Shown piece by piece: positions 22,601 to 64,000 of a stretch of 64,000 bases of DNA. A program made the translations under genes and the position numbers. The notes beneath the pieces are model-generated. The model searched no databases and was not told the origin of the DNA. It worked only from the letters and a program-made list of their open reading frames with translations. The stretch comes from Apostichopus japonicus. Its lineage: Eukaryota; Echinodermata; Holothuroidea; Aspidochirotida; Stichopodidae. The first letter of the stretch is position 1, and each line of letters opens with the position of its first letter. The stretch spans positions 9,150,999 to 9,214,998 of the forward strand of contig NC_092565.1 of NCBI RefSeq assembly GCF_037975245.1, given 5' to 3'.

Positions 22601-24539
22601 CTGCGTTTTGTCAGACACATTGTTCTCTATTTGTATCATTTGTTTTCTTTTAATTGTGCAGAGTGACGCAAACTAGGTGCTTTTAAGTCTTGTAGGCAGT
22701 TTTACCCAACCTATCGTATGTTTTAACCACATGAACATCGATTCTCAATAAATGCTCGTTCCGCTCAATTCAACATATGATATACACTTTCAATCATATG
22801 CATTTTTTCTTTATTATTTTCAGTATTCCACGTTTTGGCTACATACCTCATCGGCTGCACTTGTTATGATAAGGGATATCACTATTGCATAGTATCAAAC
22901 ATAAATAAAGAAAGATCATCTAATAGAGATTTTTGTAATCGTTGTCGTTGTTCGTTTGGCTTATCCACATAAACACCGTCCTGTATTAAGCATCGTTCAA
23001 AAAAAAGAAATTTGATTATTCAAGCTATTGAAATGCATTGTTGGGACGATTTTATTCTGGAGTAGTTTCGATAATTGACCACAATCTACGACCCGCCCCC
23101 CCCCAAAAAATGTTTATAAAACAAATAAAAGAAAAACTCAACCTAAACAGTTTGATGACATGAATCCAGTCATTTTGTTTTATCAGGATCCCTCTTATTC
23201 TTTATGATCTTATTCTTTTACTGGACTTCAACCATACGATTTGCATCACCGTATTCATAAGAAAATAAAATTGACATTATCAATTCCGTATCTTAATTCT
23301 GAAGTTTTGCAGTACTTCATCGATTGCTCTTCTTTGTACTTAACATTCCTCTAGTGTATAACAGCCAGGTGCCTGCATTCATATTAAGGACTAACGTTTT
23401 AAAAGCATTTTTCGCCAATTTTATCACATATATAATCTCCAAAAGGAGTTTATTGACAACTTGGACGGAATATTAAACAAATGATCACAAGTAATTTAAT
23501 GTGATCTATACCTATACCCCAATTCAGACAAATGGAAATTAGATTATATCATTCTCTCTATTTCACAAAAAAAAACATTTTCAGAAATTCAGAATTGTCC
23601 TAGAATTAAGAGAAGAAAATCTCCAGCAACCAAGTTGATGTAAAGTAAATAATTCAAATATGAAACAGTACAGTAGTTGATGATGAACACAGCCATTCAG
23701 GTACTGGATTTTTTAAAGCTAAGTTTAAACGCAGAGGGGTCGATAGCCATGTTTGGTCTCGGGATTTAACATCAGCCCCCCCCCCTCTCCCACCCTTTCA
23801 CATTGTACTATTCCTTCAATTTATTATGAGATGGAATACACTATTTTCTTCTCATATTTTCGCAGGCGCCCTCCACATTTTCTGTGACCCCCAAGTTGCC
23901 CCCGGCCCCCGGGATGCATCCCTCGTATGAGCCACTCTCATCAGGCCTATTTAAAGTATCTACTCTTAATTTCAAAGAGTGAGACTTCTATACCCAGGGA
24001 GATCACTCTGTTCAAGGCGTTAGTTTCGCTGTTATACCGGCGAGTGGCTTCACGCGGAAGAAGCTGTAAAGTAGAGGATATTTTCGCTTTATTGCTAAAT
24101 TTGTTTTATGTCACTCCTCAAATCAATGATCATTATTGCATTGTAGTCCATCTCTTCAATACATCAACAATGGTGTTAGCAAATATCAATATAACTTTTT
24201 AATTGTTGGTATTGAAGAAGACCCCAAGCGTTGTTTGGAATATCTAATTCATTTTTGTAAACTTTGTACTCCGTTCGATACGATACGCCAACGGATTTAA
24301 TTATCGTAACATTTTACATACCGGAGTACACGTGTATACTCCTCACTTTATATTAAATATAGATTAATATAGATAAGTATAGTTATTAATGTGAAAATAC
24401 AACACAATGTTTTATACCCTTCCTTAAAAAGAAAAACAAAACAAGAGATAGCACAAAATAGGCTAAACCCCATCCAAGTGGAGGCTGGCGTTTGTTTTTC
24501 GACGCCTTGTTCCGCTATAGCATAAACCAACCGTGAAGA
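18776..24539. other. Intergenic, no gene recognised
   Basis: Mostly unassigned AT-rich DNA. It contains a TA run at about 19637-19665, AGGTCA/TGACCT half-sites at about 20270-20310, a CA-rich stretch, G-tracts at about 19515, 20728 and 22477, and a G-rich GGGGTGAGGGGTGGGG series at about 21656-21705. An NRF1-like GCGCATGCG runs directly into TATAAAG at 22254-22267; it could be a promoter, but no transcript is visible behind it. Confidence 0.45.
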
Positions 24540-25249
24540 TAATGGGCAGCCCTAGCGCGCCCGTTAAAAAAAAAAAAGTAACTTTTATCGTTTTGACTGT
24601 TCGGCGCATGCGCGACAGCTGTCATCGCTGCAACAGACGACCAATCAACTCCAAGAGAAATACGACGTCTGCGTCCATAAGTGGGCACGTCAACTAACCA
24701 CCATTAAAGAGAGAAAAAAAAGAAGAAGAATATGATAGTAAATGGGGGTCTGTCGCGATAGACTGCAATGAATACAACGCTGGATAACAGACAATTATTC
24801 GTCAGCCAAACTTTCGATTATTTTTGTTTGTTTTGAACTAGCTCTCTCACGGTTTCGGTTTAAGGCTGATTTTGGGTACGAAAACTTTTTTGAAGGGGTT
24901 TACAACCAATTTAAGATGAACTGCTGTTGGTTTGACATGAGCATATCGCAGAACCATTGAACGTGCGGGGTTGGACTTTCAAGACCCAAACTTGGAGTCA
25001 TTTTTAAATACGATTAACTATGAACGAATAAAACTGGTCCTTTCTAGACCATGCTGTGGAAAACCTTTGACGTAGCAACGAGACTTCTGTAAAACTTTGA
25101 TAATTGTTTGGTAAAAATGGAACAAAAATAGTGTTTTTATTTCCACTAAAATTTCAAACTTCAAAGATAAATATAGTAAAAGTCTGTCCAGACTTATCCA
25201 GTGCTTATAGTTTACTTGAGCAAAAAAAAACTTGTAAAGTAAAGACAAA
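24540..25249 (+). promoter_or_regulatory. TLX: Putative TLX promoter and 5' leader region
   Basis: Upstream of the TLX start are a palindromic NRF1-type site GCGCATGCGC (24604-24613), an adjoining E-box palindrome GACAGCTGTC (24614-24623) and a CCAAT motif (24641-24645). No TATA box was seen near them. An in-frame TAA at 25235-25237 closes the reading frame before the ATG at 25250, which supports that start. The transcription start is inferred only to lie in this stretch. Confidence 0.45.
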
Positions 25250-55403
<30,154 letters not shown>

Positions 55404-57756
55404 CGATATATAAATTGAACCGGGAGCAAACCAATCAGTGATGGAGTTAACTCAATAGTAGAAAAAGGAATACGCTGGTCATTCGTAATGACGTCATTAA
55501 TAATAACCACGTGCGTGAACTGTCTCCTTTAAGATGCAGCAAGTAAACTGATAATCTTCTATATGATAAAAGACAATTGTTATAATAGTGGAAAAGGATT
55601 TAAATACCTACAGGAGAATAGCGTTTATAATTGGAGGGTTTGTAGCGTCTGTTTATAATGATTTTTGACGAGGACTCAAATGTTTTGTTTCTTAGTTGTA
55701 TAAGTCGCAGAAGAGCTTGACATGAGGCTGAGAAGAAATGTCTGATACCTCTCATAGAGAAAGGAGGAAACTTTCGTTACCTTTTCATAGCAACTTCCAG
55801 TTAGCCATGGTTTCCTATATAGCCTGGTATACCTGTTATATACACTATATCGAACGTATACCTATAGGCCCTACCCATAAACTGTGCATAACAGAGATAA
55901 ACACCAAGTCAGTTGCACCTATTGGTTTTTGTAATTGTTTCATTACATTTATTAGAGTAGATGATGTGCGCTTCGGTTATAGGAAGTAATTTGCTTGGGA
56001 ATGTAAGGATTACTGATGGTGAAACGCAGCAAGTATTCCCCCTGCCGTTATCGCTACACTAACATCATCACAAGGAATTGTTTTACTAAATTTATAACCA
56101 CAATGTTATCAAAAGCGGCGGTCATTTGCTGTTTTTGCCAACTGACACTTTACAAACAATAATAATTTCCCAAGAAATAGGTATTTTATTCAAAACACTG
56201 TTTGCTTAATTCTGTAATTTCGGGGCAAAAAAGCTTTGTACAGTATATGATACTGATAGAAGCGGTTGTGGGCGGTGTACATAGGCCTATACGGTATCAG
56301 TTAAATGGCCTACATAATTACGGATATTAAGCGTACCATAAAAGTTTCCGTTACAGAGCCATAAGGCGCAACCGATTACCGCACAAGCACTTTCAGAGGC
56401 AGAAGTGATTGACTACCGCACTCTAAAGGTTTAATGGTTTTGATCTAACTTGACTTGAAGTTTGACTAGCGCAACACATTTTTTTGTGATCAGTCATTAA
56501 AGACAAAAAAAAACTTTGGAAGCGAAAAAAAGTTTGAGTTCTTATCAAACTTTGAGACCTCCTGCTGTTTTGTGTATTGGCTAGATATCCCAAGTCACTC
56601 TCTGCGGTATAGCTTTGAAAAGTAATTCGCGTGAGCAATCTGCCATAATTGTTGGTGTAGATGGAAAAAAAGGAAGGTAAGGTGTTAGATTTCAAATAAC
56701 AATGCAATGGAGCGGAAATTAAGTCAAAATTTGATCAATAAGGGGAAAGAGAAAACATGTACGCTCCGTGGACTTTTAAAGTGCTAGGTACTTCTATCAT
56801 AGATTTAATGATGTTCCAATCTTAAAGCAAAATAATCAGAACAAGATTTGTGTGTGTGTTTGTGTTTATCGCTTTTATGTTCGAAAATATCATCAATTTT
56901 AACGTAAGAAAGAAAAATGATCCAATCTTGAAGTCAACAGGAAAGCAAAAAAGTCATAGTTTGCCATCAAAAGACAGGCATGAGTTCTGTTTTCAAGGTA
57001 TATTTGACGAATTATAATTATTTATTTTTTTGTTCTGTTATTGGAATCATTGATAAATTAAATTGTCGACAAAACCACTTCACTATCTGAAATATATATA
57101 TTTTTTGACAAAACAATTTTTTCAATTTTTTATGAATTATCACCTCAGAAACATAAGCAACCTTTCCAGGGAGTGGCACAATGTTAGTGTCATATAACTT
57201 TGACGTTACCCCGCTTAATATATACTTGCGATGAACCAAATCAAATGGCACATGTGGTACCGCCTAGCAAGTTGTCTGCTATACAGTAATTATAAGCTTC
57301 GGCGAATCATATTCTATAAAATAACAGGATTTGATTTCTTATACTATATTAGCTCGTACGGACAACACCATCAGCATTGTACTGTAACTGTACCATGCTT
57401 ACAAATAAACTATATCGGCAAAACAACTATAATGGCAACTTTAGAAAATGGGAAAACATTGGCACCGCTCCTTCTCATCTTGCCCTAACTTGGCTATGGG
57501 ACGGGGGGGGGGGTCCCCCTGACTAGATTATTGAAACAAAGACACTCTACGTTTATGCTACATCAGTATATGGCTACACAAAGAAGCAAAAACCCATCCA
57601 TCATCTTCTAGTGTCAACAACATTTGAATCTTTCTTAGAATGAATGTTATGACAGCATATAATTATTACTTGTCATACAAATGTGCTTGCCACGAACGAC
57701 TCTAGAAAAACATTAGAAATATCTTGCTCAGCTTGGGAGATATCATTGTGCTTTAA
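55404..57756 (+). other. TLX 3' UTR and downstream flank
   Basis: Follows the TLX stop. No clear AATAAA within the first 500 bp was recognised, so the 3' end is undefined. Otherwise unassigned AT-rich DNA with a G-tract at about 57503-57513. Confidence 0.4.
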
Positions 57757-58062
57757 AACTTATGTCAGAGGGTCCCCCATTGTTTAACACTTAAGTCAGA
57801 GGGTCCCCCATTGTTTAACACATATTTCAGAGGGTCCCCATTGTTAAACACTTATGTCAGAGGGTCCCCCATTGTTAAACACTTATGTCAGAGGGTCCCC
57901 CATTGTTAAATACTGATGTCAGAGGGTCCCCTGTTGTTTAACACTTATGTCAGAGGGTCCTCCATTGTTTAACACTTATGTCAGAGGGTCCCCCATTGTT
58001 AAACACTTATGTCAGAGGGTCCCCTATTGTTTAATATTCATGTCAGAGGGTCCCCCTATTTT
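57757..58062. repeat. 31-bp minisatellite, about ten copies
   Basis: The unit is TTATGTCAGAGGGTCCCCCATTGTTTAACAC (key words GTCAGAGGGTCCCC and ATTGTTTAA), repeated head to tail with small changes. It has no spacer structure. Confidence 0.95.
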
Positions 58063-61000
58063 TTTAATGTGTGATGTCATAGTATCCGTACAAACCATGC
58101 TGTTTTATTAAACAATGAGATATCTTTGTGATAAAAGTTTGCTTTGTTTATTTTAGTCAAATGAATATTGTCCCAGTGAGCAAAATGCTTTCAAGATGGC
58201 AATCAAATACTTGTTCAAGTTTCAGCTCGAGTGACCATTATTTCTCTTGCTAGCATAAGGCTATACTGATGCCCTTGATGTTACAGTAGCAGGGAATACA
58301 TTATTGTTTCTGGGTAGTAAGATATACGCCACCTTTCAACCTGTAATATACCGTGATCTGTTAATATTGGAAATACATTTACCTAGCCAAAGGATATATT
58401 CAATATCTATGTCTTATATTTTACTCAGGTTTTTTCCCCCTTTCAGTTGGGTTTGTAAACTATATCCAACACACGTTTATGGTCCACAATATGCTCTTCT
58501 CCCCTATAACAACCTCTAAACTACCACGAATGTACATTATGATGTATGTCGGTCAGTGGTGTCACGTGAAGGAATTTGAACGGACAGACCGCCCCGTTTC
58601 CTGCGCCCATGCACCTATTTCTCAACCTACTTTCCTCCCGAACTCTTCATGTGTGATAATATATCATTTTCTTTTGGAATAGATATTCACCCAATAATAT
58701 ATATAATTGCCCTCTTCCCGATGCTCAGCCCACCTCTTCTTTTTTCGTAACGGGCACACGCATCGGGGCTTCATCAGATTTACGTGGCCTCATTTTAACA
58801 AGGTTGAGGCTTACTTGACGGGAAATCAACACATTTATGAACGATGGAAATTTAGCTTTGAGTAGGTCCTATGGGTTAAAGCACAAACTGAACCTTGAAC
58901 CAGTTTGAGGAAATGTTAAACAACATTTATTCAAATAAGACGCACGTGAGAATAATTATAACAATTAGAAAGTTGACACAACAGAGATGCCAAAAGGTAA
59001 GAAGTTGGGACTTTGAGATAAATTGAGGAAAAAAATCATTCTAACCAAACATTCCAGACTTCAATAACGAGGGAACATTGCAATGTTATTCACTCATTAT
59101 ATTCCCTGAGTAGAGAATGTTGGCAACCCATCCACCTCACTCATACCATCTTTAACCCCTCCCTCCCCCCCCCCTCCAATGAAGAGCAAAAAATAGTTTG
59201 TACACAATCCCCAGAAGGTGGAACAATGTTACCACTGGAACTATAGCACATATCCGAAAGACAATGTTTGAACAACCAGCCCCTACCCCCCCCCCCCCAC
59301 AAAGAAAAAACCGTAGGCACGAATGACCTGGGTGTAGATACCTTATTCGAGTCGAGCCGGCAAGTGAAATGTCCTACATGAGTGGGGGGGGGGGGGAGAG
59401 ACGGTATTGACAAACCTTGGGGCAATGGGGCAGTGGTGCGGTGGGCAGTGGGAAAGCACAAAAACAAGAGAAATATTTGAGTTTTGCAAACCTTTCGAGC
59501 ATAAATAGCTCTCCTTCCGTGCATCACCACCGAAAGTGACAAGGAGTAGCAGAAACTGAATCTTTATATAAGAGAAAGGTGTCGGCAACCAACCCTCCTC
59601 CTGCCATGACACTCCATTCCACGCAACCCCCACCCCCCGGAGCCATTTTTGTACCCACTTCAAGCTTAAACAACGCTTACATAGTATGATGTTTTTTTTT
59701 ACACTATATAGGCTCTAAGTTACGTTTCGGTAAGGGTGCTCAGGGGTACAACCATTCCCATAAATTTAACTACATTTGCTTTAGTGTATATGCGACTTCA
59801 CGTTTGTTGACCGTACCTGTTTCTTCCTTGAAATTTTCTGTAGCCTGTAGGGGATAACTTGCCCTCCCCCTTACCCCCCCCCCCCCCCCTCCGCATTCGA
59901 AAGTCACTTTTCACCACCGCAAGAACTTCCTCCCGCAGTAAGACCTTCCCACGACAAACAATATCACACCTATTAAGGCGTCTTACATGATCAGAATGGA
60001 AGAAAATGTGAGCAGATGACGGCTTATGACGGCAGATGACGAAAAACGTGCAGCCCCTACCCCCCCCCCCCCAAAGCTACTTACTCTTTTAGCAACCTCT
60101 CATTATGATGAGGAATTCTTGTTTAAAACTTAACCTAGATATTCACAAACGTTACACAAAATAAAATATAAAACAAAAAATGCGACATGAATGTCGTTCT
60201 GATTACGGAATGAAAAAGAGAAAATATTTCAAACATGGAGCAGATGGTTTCGCGGGTTATTGAGTATTTACCGGATTATAATTCCGCGAAATGGCATTAT
60301 GTATACATATAGCTGCACAGATAATTACTAATGCGTACTTAATGAATTTTACTTAAACAGTGTGGACTTCCTCACTCAGTACACCCCATAAAAATGCCAT
60401 TCCTTTGTACATTGATATACATATAGGCTCATTTCATTTTTTCAATATTATCATATCATGTTGATCGATATGCGAACATTTCAGTCAACATTATCAGCCA
60501 AACAAAGGATAACCGTGTTGTATACTTGTCATGTTATAACATACGGCCGAGATATTATCCAGTATAGACTATACATGTTGAATGTCAAATGTTAGGGATT
60601 CTAATCGCTGTGCTCTCATACAGTCACGTAAAACACAAGTGGATAAGATCATATAGTTTTATTAGATCAATTCTTTCTCCTAGTAATTTTTCGCTGTATC
60701 TTCGCTTCCCCCTTTGTTTCCTTTTGTTTATTTATTATTTGAAAGCTTAAAGTGATCTGTCTACATATAATCAGTGTAGCGTGTGTCGTAAAACGTCATG
60801 TAAGCTTTAAGGAGAAACTAGTTGAATGTGTTCAGGCTCAAAGCATGGCCGCGTCACCCTGACTAAACCTCAAACTGATACTGTGAAACGCATTTAAAGG
60901 AGTCTCTGATATTGCACAACATCACACCGTGGACTGATTCGCTTTCTAAAGTTAAGTCACTTTACTACTAATAGTTCCTGCAGGATGTGTTTTCATTTCC

Positions 61001-64000
61001 TTCGTCAATGAATCAAACAATAAGGTTCAGTCCTCTCAGTGATATGTGTAAAGCCGACACTACGAGGACCCCGACGAAGTTGTTGAGATTATAGGAGAGG
61101 GGAACAGGAGTCAGTCCAATATTTAGTCGTGTTGAAATTGCCGCTTCTCATAAACGTGAAATCCTCATAATTCCCGTCCGAACAGCTATATTATATGGCC
61201 ACCTACTTTTCAAAACGGTCAAGGGTCAGAAATGTGTAGGCACTTCCCAACAATAAGGACACGCAATGTAGAGCAGAGCAAAGCAGATCAGAACATGGCC
61301 CAGGGCTGAACAGAATAGAATAGAATAGAGCAAAACAAAGCAAAACAAAACAACACAAAACAAAACATAACAAAACAAAACAAAATATAGGAAACAAAAT
61401 TTAGAAATCAAAGTGTTAACTTAAGCATTCCACTTATGTAAAATCTCTTAAATTCCACCTACCCCCCCCCCTCCCCCATCTTCCTAAAAAAACGGGGGAA
61501 AGAAAACAAAATACAATGAGTTCTGACAATTCCTTTTCTTAGACTGGAAGCAGGTGAGTGAGTGTCACCCAAAGCTTCTTAAATTTACCAAGTTTTATTA
61601 TATATATTTTTTATTCCTTACTCTAATTCGTGTGATATTGCTAGAGGACAATGCATAAAGCGCGGGAAGTTGATTTATGATTTCATACTAATATATGGAT
61701 TTTACACATCGGCGTTGCTGCATTCGATTAATCCATTCACCTCTGCGTGTACCTCTTGTCCGTTGGCTGTTTGGATAACACTCCGTAGTCACTCGCTTAA
61801 ATCGCTTTAAATCATTTCCCATTCATAACCCTAACTAATGACTATTTCTTTATTCATAACTTTCTCTTGTTTGTAAGACCGACATTAACCTATTGCCGAA
61901 AAGACCGAAGGACTTGTGTAATCCCTCGGGTTTCACCCTTGGCAAGAAGTTCACTTACCCACCGCTATGGTAGGCCAGTTTAAACTACCGAGGAGCGCCT
62001 ACAGTCGCCAAAGTCTGAGCGGACTAATGGTCCATAACATACGCCATATGGCCTCGGTAATAACGCTCTCAAGTGGAGGAGGGTGTATCTGCCGTGAAAG
62101 AACAATAATAATTGTGACTGGATTACCCATTTCCCCAGTCCCATCTCAAGTTAGTACAAGCTTACACGGACTGATGGCCATGGTGACTCTCTCCATTGTA
62201 GAATCCCCTTTATGACATCATATATATAACCACAGCATTTGTCAGAGTATCTCATTCACTATACGTCACAGTTGGCTGGACTAATTACAAAATAAGGTTG
62301 TTTAAAAGTTATCAAAGGAATTAACAAGCTTAGTTAATGTCGCGTGGAATACATTCTAATAACTTTGGATTTATTTGGTAGGGTAATTGTTTTTGTTGAT
62401 TGATTATGGAATACACAGTCACTCGCTTGAGATTTGCTAAATTAAATTTGGGTGATAAAAATCGTCAGAGATACATTAAAATTCGCGATCGACTTAACGA
62501 TGGTTTTGAATGAAATAGCAAATAAATATTGATAAATGCGATTCTGTTTCCGTACGTGTGTGCGTGTATCATGTGTGCACGTATGTGAGGATGTGTGTAC
62601 GTAATTATGTGCACTGTATTGAGGCAAGTCATATTATAACAATTACGAATGGCATTGAATAACATAATATAGGCTCTGGAATTAATTCTTTTGATTTCTT
62701 AAAGTTTTTCTGTCCAGTTAGGTAAGAGCGGATGGGATAATGGATCGTATAATGGTGATTTTTTTACGGTAAGTCGAAAAATAAAGAGAAGTAATAATAA
62801 CCATGTATATTTATATATAACCATGTAACCATGTGTTTATGAATCTCTCTAACACCCTCATTCAAGGAGAATGAAAGAAACTTCACAACTATGATACAAA
62901 TGACTTGAAATTCGCCAATACAGCCAAATGTAAGTATCGCATTTTATTACGTAACGGTGTCATACATCTTACTTGTTTTGAAACTGTTTGGATCTTAACT
63001 GATACGAAAGTAGACTCAATAAATATGATTTGTGAGACAGCAAGACTTGTTGCGTGCTTTAGCCGACCTGGTCATCACGTATGCTTACAAATAAAAGCGT
63101 ATATCTCGGAAATATACGATGGCTGTTAACGACCATAAATACACAGGTACTGCTCAAGGTAGAATATCACCCTTCTGTGGAGAACGTTTTTTATTTACAA
63201 CACTGTTCAGGCCTATATAAAAGTATTGGCACTTGCCAAAGATAGTTCTCAGCTTAAACGTTATAAGAAGTAACATGTTGGGGAGGGGGGGGGGAAGAGA
63301 TATTTAAATGTAACATAGACTAAGCACCTTGGTGAAGCTTGCACGCAATACCTATATAAGATATAGGTACTGGGATTTGTCACTCAAAATTGCATTTGAA
63401 GCACACAGGTGTGATGTCATATAGTCAAATTGACAAAACTGTATTTTGGCATCTTCACCACATTAATATTTAATTCTCCACCTCTCGATTTGGATATATT
63501 TCTCCCAAAAATGAAATGCACCTCATTCCTTGGCACACGTGATATCACTCCCAAAATTAGGACAAGTTGAAACCACCGCTCAGTCCAAAGTGAAACCAAT
63601 GATAACAACAACCACAATCAGAAACGAAAGCATTTAGTGGTTCCGATACCCAAACATATTCATAGTATGTAAGCCATATATTTTAATTAACTTGTCCACA
63701 CCAGAGTGAAGAGGGATTATCTATTGACTAATGCGGCAACAAAAAATTACATTACCAGGAATCAGTTATCATGTTGACAAAGTCCATCAAGTAACATATT
63801 ATATAAAAACAGACACATGCATGAATATTAATGAGGTCATATTTTATGATCTCATAAGCATGTATCTATATACTTATATTGTATTATCCAAGAACATGTA
63901 TATAGCTAATTAGACTATTGCAGAAATTTCTCATTAAGAATTTTATGTGCACTGATTAATATTCATGATATGCATACAAAAAGTAACACGGTTGATTGTA
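58063..64000. other. Right flank, no gene recognised
   Basis: Unassigned DNA. Notable are dense C or G tracts between 59158 and 60073 (about 59167, 59288, 59384, 59875, 60060), an A-rich CAAAACAAAACA stretch at about 61320-61390, and G/C tracts at about 61462 and 63283. Short open frames here show no recognisable family features. Confidence 0.45.

Noticed and set aside
23927-24202. 91-codon open frame upstream of TLX
   Set aside because: No recognisable motif, no signal for splicing or a start context, and a length expected by chance in 64 kb.
61967-62215. 82-codon frame in the right flank
   Set aside because: No family resemblance, no splice or promoter support.

Overview
The window is AT-rich animal nuclear DNA. 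It has spliced genes with GT/AG introns, very long introns, tRNA-derived SINEs, hAT-type MITEs, many (TA)n microsatellites and an unusual number of long G or C homopolymers. The two recognisable genes and the repeat style suggest an invertebrate deuterostome. An echinoderm such as a sea cucumber is my best guess, by inference only.

Two genes are supported. At the left edge, on the minus strand, are the first four coding exons of a heparanase-family (GH79) gene (exon 1 at 4283-4201, exon 4 at 1408-1235). All splice phases agree, and the gene runs off the left edge just before the codon expected for the catalytic proton donor. About 21 kb away, on the plus strand and diverging from it, is a complete three-exon TLX (T-cell leukemia homeobox, Hox11 family) gene. 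Its coding exons are 25250-25667, 46670-46886 and 55115-55403, predicting 307 residues, with introns of 21.0 kb and 8.2 kb. In human, HPSE2 and TLX1 both lie on 10q24, so the linkage may be ancient.

The rest is repeats and unassigned non-coding DNA. The 21-kb intergenic region holds a 295-bp hAT MITE with a perfect 8-bp target duplication, a 2.07-kb element with inverted ends carrying ten copies of a 14-bp GTGACTCGCGTGAC motif, two SINE families, large TA microsatellites and a 36-bp minisatellite. TLX intron 1 contains a 4.85-kb element bounded by 13-bp inverted repeats with arrays of AGACTGAA/TTCAGTCT near its ends; it carries a possible first exon and a decayed coding segment. TLX intron 2 begins with a decayed tandem copy of the end of the homeobox exon, including its splice donor. 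The 3' flank has a 31-bp minisatellite and dense poly-C/poly-G tracts but no gene I can identify.

Most open reading frames in the window are chance, microsatellite or SINE translations and are not listed as genes.
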